DNA from: Candidatus Aminicenantota bacterium
Lineage (GTDB): Bacteria > Acidobacteriota > Aminicenantia > S016-38
Assembly (NCBI GenBank): GCA_026987025.1
Contig: JALSNJ010000006.1
Location: 1-53,032, forward strand
Direction: 5' to 3'
DNA: 53,032 nt
Position numbers and translations under genes: made by a program. A model generated the notes under the pieces. The model searched no databases and was not told where the DNA came from. It saw nothing but the letters and a program-made list of their open reading frames with translations. Shown in pieces: positions 50,155-53,032 of the stretch; position 1 is the first letter of the stretch, and each line of letters opens with the position of its first letter.

Positions 50155-50961
50155 ATGAAGCTCCCTGATTCCCACGCTCACTTAGCGGATAAAAACTTCC
50201 AGCAGGACCGGGAGCAGGTGGTGAAAAGGGCCCAAAGGGCCGGGGTTCTTCCCATAATGGTACCCTGTTCCCTGGAGGAGTTCGGCGTCGGGCTACAGCT
50301 TGTGCGGAAATTCCCCTTCCTCCACCTGGCCCTGGGGGTTCATCCCCACCAGGCCCGAAGCTGGGGAAGGGAAGCCCAGCAGGCCGTTGAGACCGCAGCA
50401 AAGCAGGGGCTCATAAGGGCCATAGGGGAAATAGGGCTTGACTATCACTACAATTTTTCTCCTCCTCATCTCCAGAGGGATGTCCTGAAGGCTCAGCTGG
50501 AGTTGGCGGAGAAACACTCCCTGCCGGTTATAATCCACAGCAGGGAGGCAGCGGAGGACATGGCTAAGATATTGAGCGATTATAAGGTGGTGGGAGTTCT
50601 GCACAGTTTCTCCGAAGAAGCTTTCTTGGCAGAGGAGGCCCTTTCCCTGGGTTATTATATATCCTTTTCCGGAATGCTTACCTTCAAATGGGGAGAGGGC
50701 ATAAGGGAAATCGCCCGGAGCCTTCCCTTAAATAGGGTTTTAGTGGAAACGGACTCCCCCTACCTTGCCCCTGTTCCCTTCCGGGGAAGGAGGAACGAAC
50801 CCGCCTTTGTGGTGAAGGTGGCTGAGAAGATGGCGGAAATAAGGGGATTGACCCTGGCGGAGATAGCACCAATACTTTATCAAAACTACATAGATCTTTT
50901 CGGAGGTGAAGATGGAGAACCTGAGGAGAAAAATAAGGGAGATAGACGGGAGGGGATATAA
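50155..50961 (+). CDS. tatD: TatD-family deoxyribonuclease
   Basis: Metal-dependent hydrolase acting on DNA or D-aminoacyl-tRNA. The 268-aa barrel has DSHAHL (5-10) with His7 and His9, AIGEIGLDYH, IIHSREA and VETDSPYLAP. GAGGGGA precedes the ATG. The C-terminus overlaps the next gene by 50 bases. Confidence 0.94.
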   Translation: MKLPDSHAHLADKNFQQDREQVVKRAQRAGVLPIMVPCSLEEFGVGLQLVRKFPFLHLALGVHPHQARSWGREAQQAVETAAKQGLIRAIGEIGLDYHYNFSPPHLQRDVLKAQLELAEKHSLPVIIHSREAAEDMAKILSDYKVVGVLHSFSEEAFLAEEALSLGYYISFSGMLTFKWGEGIREIARSLPLNRVLVETDSPYLAPVPFRGRRNEPAFVVKVAEKMAEIRGLTLAEIAPILYQNYIDLFGGEDGEPEEKNKGDRREGI

Positions 50962-52573
50962 GGCCTACAAAAGCCTTCGGGGGAGGTACAGGTACAGGTT
51001 TTTTGACTTAGAGTTTTTAAAGATCCAGGGGGACCCCTTTGCCACCCCATCGGTGGTTTTGCTCCTCTTCAGAAGGCACGGGTATCCGGAGAGATGCCTG
51101 CAGGAGGCTGTAAGAACCGCCACCGAGGATTTTATCTACAGAAGGCTTTACGAAATTTGCAGGAAGCTGAGCCATAAGGAAGGTAGCGGGGGAAGCGGGA
51201 GGATTCATGTCCCGGAACCCGGCCAGGCAGTTCTTCCCCGTTCTGCCGTCCAGTTTAAAGACGGAAGCCTCCTTGTAAAATTCTATGTGGGCCTTCCTGC
51301 AGCGGGAAGAAGAATTCTGGGGAGGGAGGCCGAGGATATATTTATGAGGAAAATTCCGAAATTGGGGGAGGATCTTCTTTATTCCTCCATGCCGGAGGAG
51401 GAGCTGGAGAAGCACTGCCAGCTTTTCCGTTGCCAGAACGAGCTGAGGGCGAAGTTGAAGGAAATGGGCCTGGTGGCCTTTGTAGGAGATGGCTCTATTT
51501 TGCCTCGCCAGAGCGGGATTTCGGACCTGCCCATGAAGGGGGCCAAGTTTTTCCTTTCTCCGAGAAATTTAAGGAAGGAGATAGAGCTCCCCTGCGGTAA
51601 AAGGGTGGTGGGGATGGGTATCCCCCGGGGAGTTACCCTGATTTCGGGGGGAGGATATCACGGAAAAACCACCCTGCTGGAAGCGCTCCAAAACGGTATT
51701 TACAACCACATTGAGGGTGACGGAAGGGAATGGGTCATTACCGCCGAGGATGCCGTGAAGATAAGGGCGGAGGACGGACGCTCCATAAAGAGGGTGGATA
51801 TATCAAATTTTATAAGGGACCTCCCCAGCGGCCTCAATACAGAGGATTTTTCCTCGGAAGACGCCTCAGGCTCCACCTCCATGGCGGCCTCCATTTCCGA
51901 GGCCCTGGAGGTGGGAACATCCCTCCTTTTAATAGACGAGGACACCACGGCCACCAACTTTATGATAAAGGACGAGAGGATGGCTGAGCTTATAAGGAAG
52001 GAACCCATAATCCCCTTTGTGGAGAGGGTAAAGGAGCTCAAGGAGCAGGGGGTGTCCACTGTCCTGGTGGCAGGGGGGGCAGGGGAGTACCTGTCGGTGG
52101 CCGACCTGGTAATAGTTATGGAGGAGTATCTGCCCTCGGACGCTACCGCCGAGGCCAGAAGAATAATATCCAGGTATCCGGCCAAGTTCATGGGTGATTT
52201 TCCTCCGTTGAATCCCCCTAAGCCCAGGACTCCCCTTCCCGAGGGTTTGTCCCCTTATTTCCGGGGGAAGGAGAGGGTAAAGGTTAAGGGTGAAACCGTT
52301 TTGTACGGCGGCGATGAAATAGATACCCATTCCTTTGAGCAAATAAAATCCCCTGCCCAGCTTTCCACCGTGGCCCATAGCCTTCGCCTTTTCTTTGAGC
52401 TTCAAAGGGAGAAACCTCAAAACCTCAGGAAGCTTTTAGAAAAATGGGAGGAAATTCTTAAGAGCAGGGGATTTGAAGCCCTTTCCAGGGTGTCTCCCGG
52501 GCTCTTTATGGTAAGGCGACATGAGGTGGCCATGGCCTTGAACCGGATGAGAAGGCTTAAAATTCTTATTTGA
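50912..52573 (+). CDS. ABC-class ATPase (PF09818 type)
   Basis: A 553-aa protein with an N-terminal alpha/beta part, a P-loop GGGYHGKTTLLEA (from about 247), the DGRE segment, and a Walker B LLIDEDTTATNFMI. It matches the 'predicted ATPase of the ABC class' family, whose eukaryotic member MRB1590 binds RNA in trypanosome mitochondria. The bacterial role is not known; nucleic-acid binding is plausible. A GTG lies two codons upstream, but the ATG at 50912 has GGAGG 5 bases before it. Confidence 0.85.
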   Translation: MENLRRKIREIDGRGYKAYKSLRGRYRYRFFDLEFLKIQGDPFATPSVVLLLFRRHGYPERCLQEAVRTATEDFIYRRLYEICRKLSHKEGSGGSGRIHVPEPGQAVLPRSAVQFKDGSLLVKFYVGLPAAGRRILGREAEDIFMRKIPKLGEDLLYSSMPEEELEKHCQLFRCQNELRAKLKEMGLVAFVGDGSILPRQSGISDLPMKGAKFFLSPRNLRKEIELPCGKRVVGMGIPRGVTLISGGGYHGKTTLLEALQNGIYNHIEGDGREWVITAEDAVKIRAEDGRSIKRVDISNFIRDLPSGLNTEDFSSEDASGSTSMAASISEALEVGTSLLLIDEDTTATNFMIKDERMAELIRKEPIIPFVERVKELKEQGVSTVLVAGGAGEYLSVADLVIVMEEYLPSDATAEARRIISRYPAKFMGDFPPLNPPKPRTPLPEGLSPYFRGKERVKVKGETVLYGGDEIDTHSFEQIKSPAQLSTVAHSLRLFFELQREKPQNLRKLLEKWEEILKSRGFEALSRVSPGLFMVRRHEVAMALNRMRRLKILI

Positions 52574-52598
52574 CCGTTATAAATAATTAAACTATCCT
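52570..52598 (+). promoter_or_regulatory. Promoter of the FadL-type gene
   Basis: TTGACC (52570-52575), a 17-base AT-rich spacer and TATCCT (52593-52598). The predicted leader is about 20 bases and contains AGGAGGG before the ATG. Confidence 0.6.
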
Positions 52599-52624
52599 TT
52601 ATTAAAACCTAACAGGAGGGAAGA

Positions 52625-53032
52625 ATGAAGAAAATCGCCCTTGTCCTCGCCTTGACGGGGGTCCTTTTTGCTTCGGGTTTCAACATTTCAGAACACGGCA
52701 CCAGGGCCACCGCCATGGGTTCTGCCTTCGCTGCCAGGGCCGCAGACCCATCCGCCATCTTTTACAACCCCGCAGGGCTGGCTTTTTTCGGGAAAACCTG
52801 GATTTATCTGGGTGGGACGCTCATCGCTCCCTACGGAGATTTTGAGGGGGATAATCCTTTCCCCGGGGAAGGGGTAAAGGAAAACCTTGAGGCCCAGTAC
52901 TTCCCTGTTCCTAACTTCTATTTCGTAAAACCCATCTCTTCAAGGCTTACCTTCGGCTTCGGCGTCTACTCCCCCTTCGGCCTTGGAACCAAGTGGAAGA
53001 ACGAGGAAGAATTTACCGGAAGGTATATCTCC
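52625..53032 (+). CDS. FadL/OmpP1-type outer-membrane porin, N-terminal part
   Basis: The first 136 codons of a gene that leaves the window. A signal peptide (about 1-18) is followed by FNISEHGTRATAMGSAFAARAADPSAIFYNPAGLAFF, the hallmark of FadL/OmpP1/TodX proteins that carry hydrophobic compounds such as long-chain fatty acids across the outer membrane. AGGAGGG precedes the ATG. Confidence 0.9.
   Translation, partial: MKKIALVLALTGVLFASGFNISEHGTRATAMGSAFAARAADPSAIFYNPAGLAFFGKTWIYLGGTLIAPYGDFEGDNPFPGEGVKENLEAQYFPVPNFYFVKPISSRLTFGFGVYSPFGLGTKWKNEEEFTGRYIS

Noticed and set aside
1-53032. CRISPR arrays, insertion sequences, prophage or toxin-antitoxin genes
   Set aside because: None seen: no spaced direct repeats, transposase or terminal inverted repeats, and no integrase were found by reading.

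Overview
The window looks like part of the chromosome of a Gram-negative-type (diderm) bacterium, with the classical replication-origin neighbourhood in its middle. Evidence for two membranes: a complete Kdo (lipopolysaccharide core sugar) pathway, BamD-, TolC- and FadL-type proteins, an Omp85-like barrel and several lipoproteins. Genes are packed with almost no gaps, many start codons overlap the previous stop (ATGA or TTGA), and AGG/AGA arginine and ATA isoleucine codons are common. This compact style is frequent in thermophiles and in uncultivated candidate phyla. I cannot name the phylum from sequence alone. No phage, insertion sequence or CRISPR was seen, and no stretch over 300 bases lacks a gene; the longest gap is the 124 bases between dnaN and dnaA.

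Layout. 1-3339 (+): end of a PP2C phosphatase, an acyltransferase, a ClC transporter and a lipoprotein. 3332-5027 (-): an antiporter and tadA. 5058-18685 (+): the ffh-rpsP-khpA-rimM-trmD-rplS-rnhB translation/secretion operon, running on into a large TPR protein, a very large sigma-54 activator (P-loop, TPR, GAF-like and AAA+ parts), two Dpp-type permeases, and an adaptor/ATPase/Yip1 membrane set. 18713-19630 (+): tRNA-Lys(CTT) and a short NagA-like gene. 19592-41965 (-): glycerate kinase, tmk, dnaN, dnaA, a protease/propeller/barrel fusion, two lipoproteins, a left-handed-helix acyltransferase, kdsC-kdsD-kdsA-pyrG-kdsB, bactofilin, parB-parA, rsmG-mnmG-mnmE-jag-yidC-yidD-rnpA-rpmH and a TPR protein. 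42044-53032 (+, with one minus-strand RDD gene): PEP carboxykinase, TolC-like protein, CcdA-thioredoxin fusion, PASTA protein, rpe, a sugar epimerase, BamD, a SufT-like protein, TatD, an ABC-class ATPase and the start of a FadL-type porin.

How the parts fit. The minus-strand block joins chromosome replication (DnaA, DnaN, Tmk), segregation (ParA, ParB, bactofilin, one perfect parS site and one near-parS site, both inside gene overlaps), tRNA modification (MnmE/MnmG), membrane insertion (YidC/YidD/Jag) and envelope sugar supply, where PyrG makes the CTP used by KdsB. DnaA-box-like sequences and an AT-rich stretch between dnaA and dnaN make that gap the best oriC candidate here.

The most unusual signal is regulatory. 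An extended -10 element, TGNTANAAT, lies 6-9 bases before the start codon of at least six genes, and 6 bases before the mature 5' end of tRNA-Lys. This geometry predicts leaderless mRNAs and possibly a leaderless tRNA. The divergent tadA/ffh pair is the cleanest case: its 30-base gap is exactly 6+9+9+6 bases, with two 9-base elements back to back. Genes that have a Shine-Dalgarno sequence and a normal leader instead show -35/-10 promoters without the TG.
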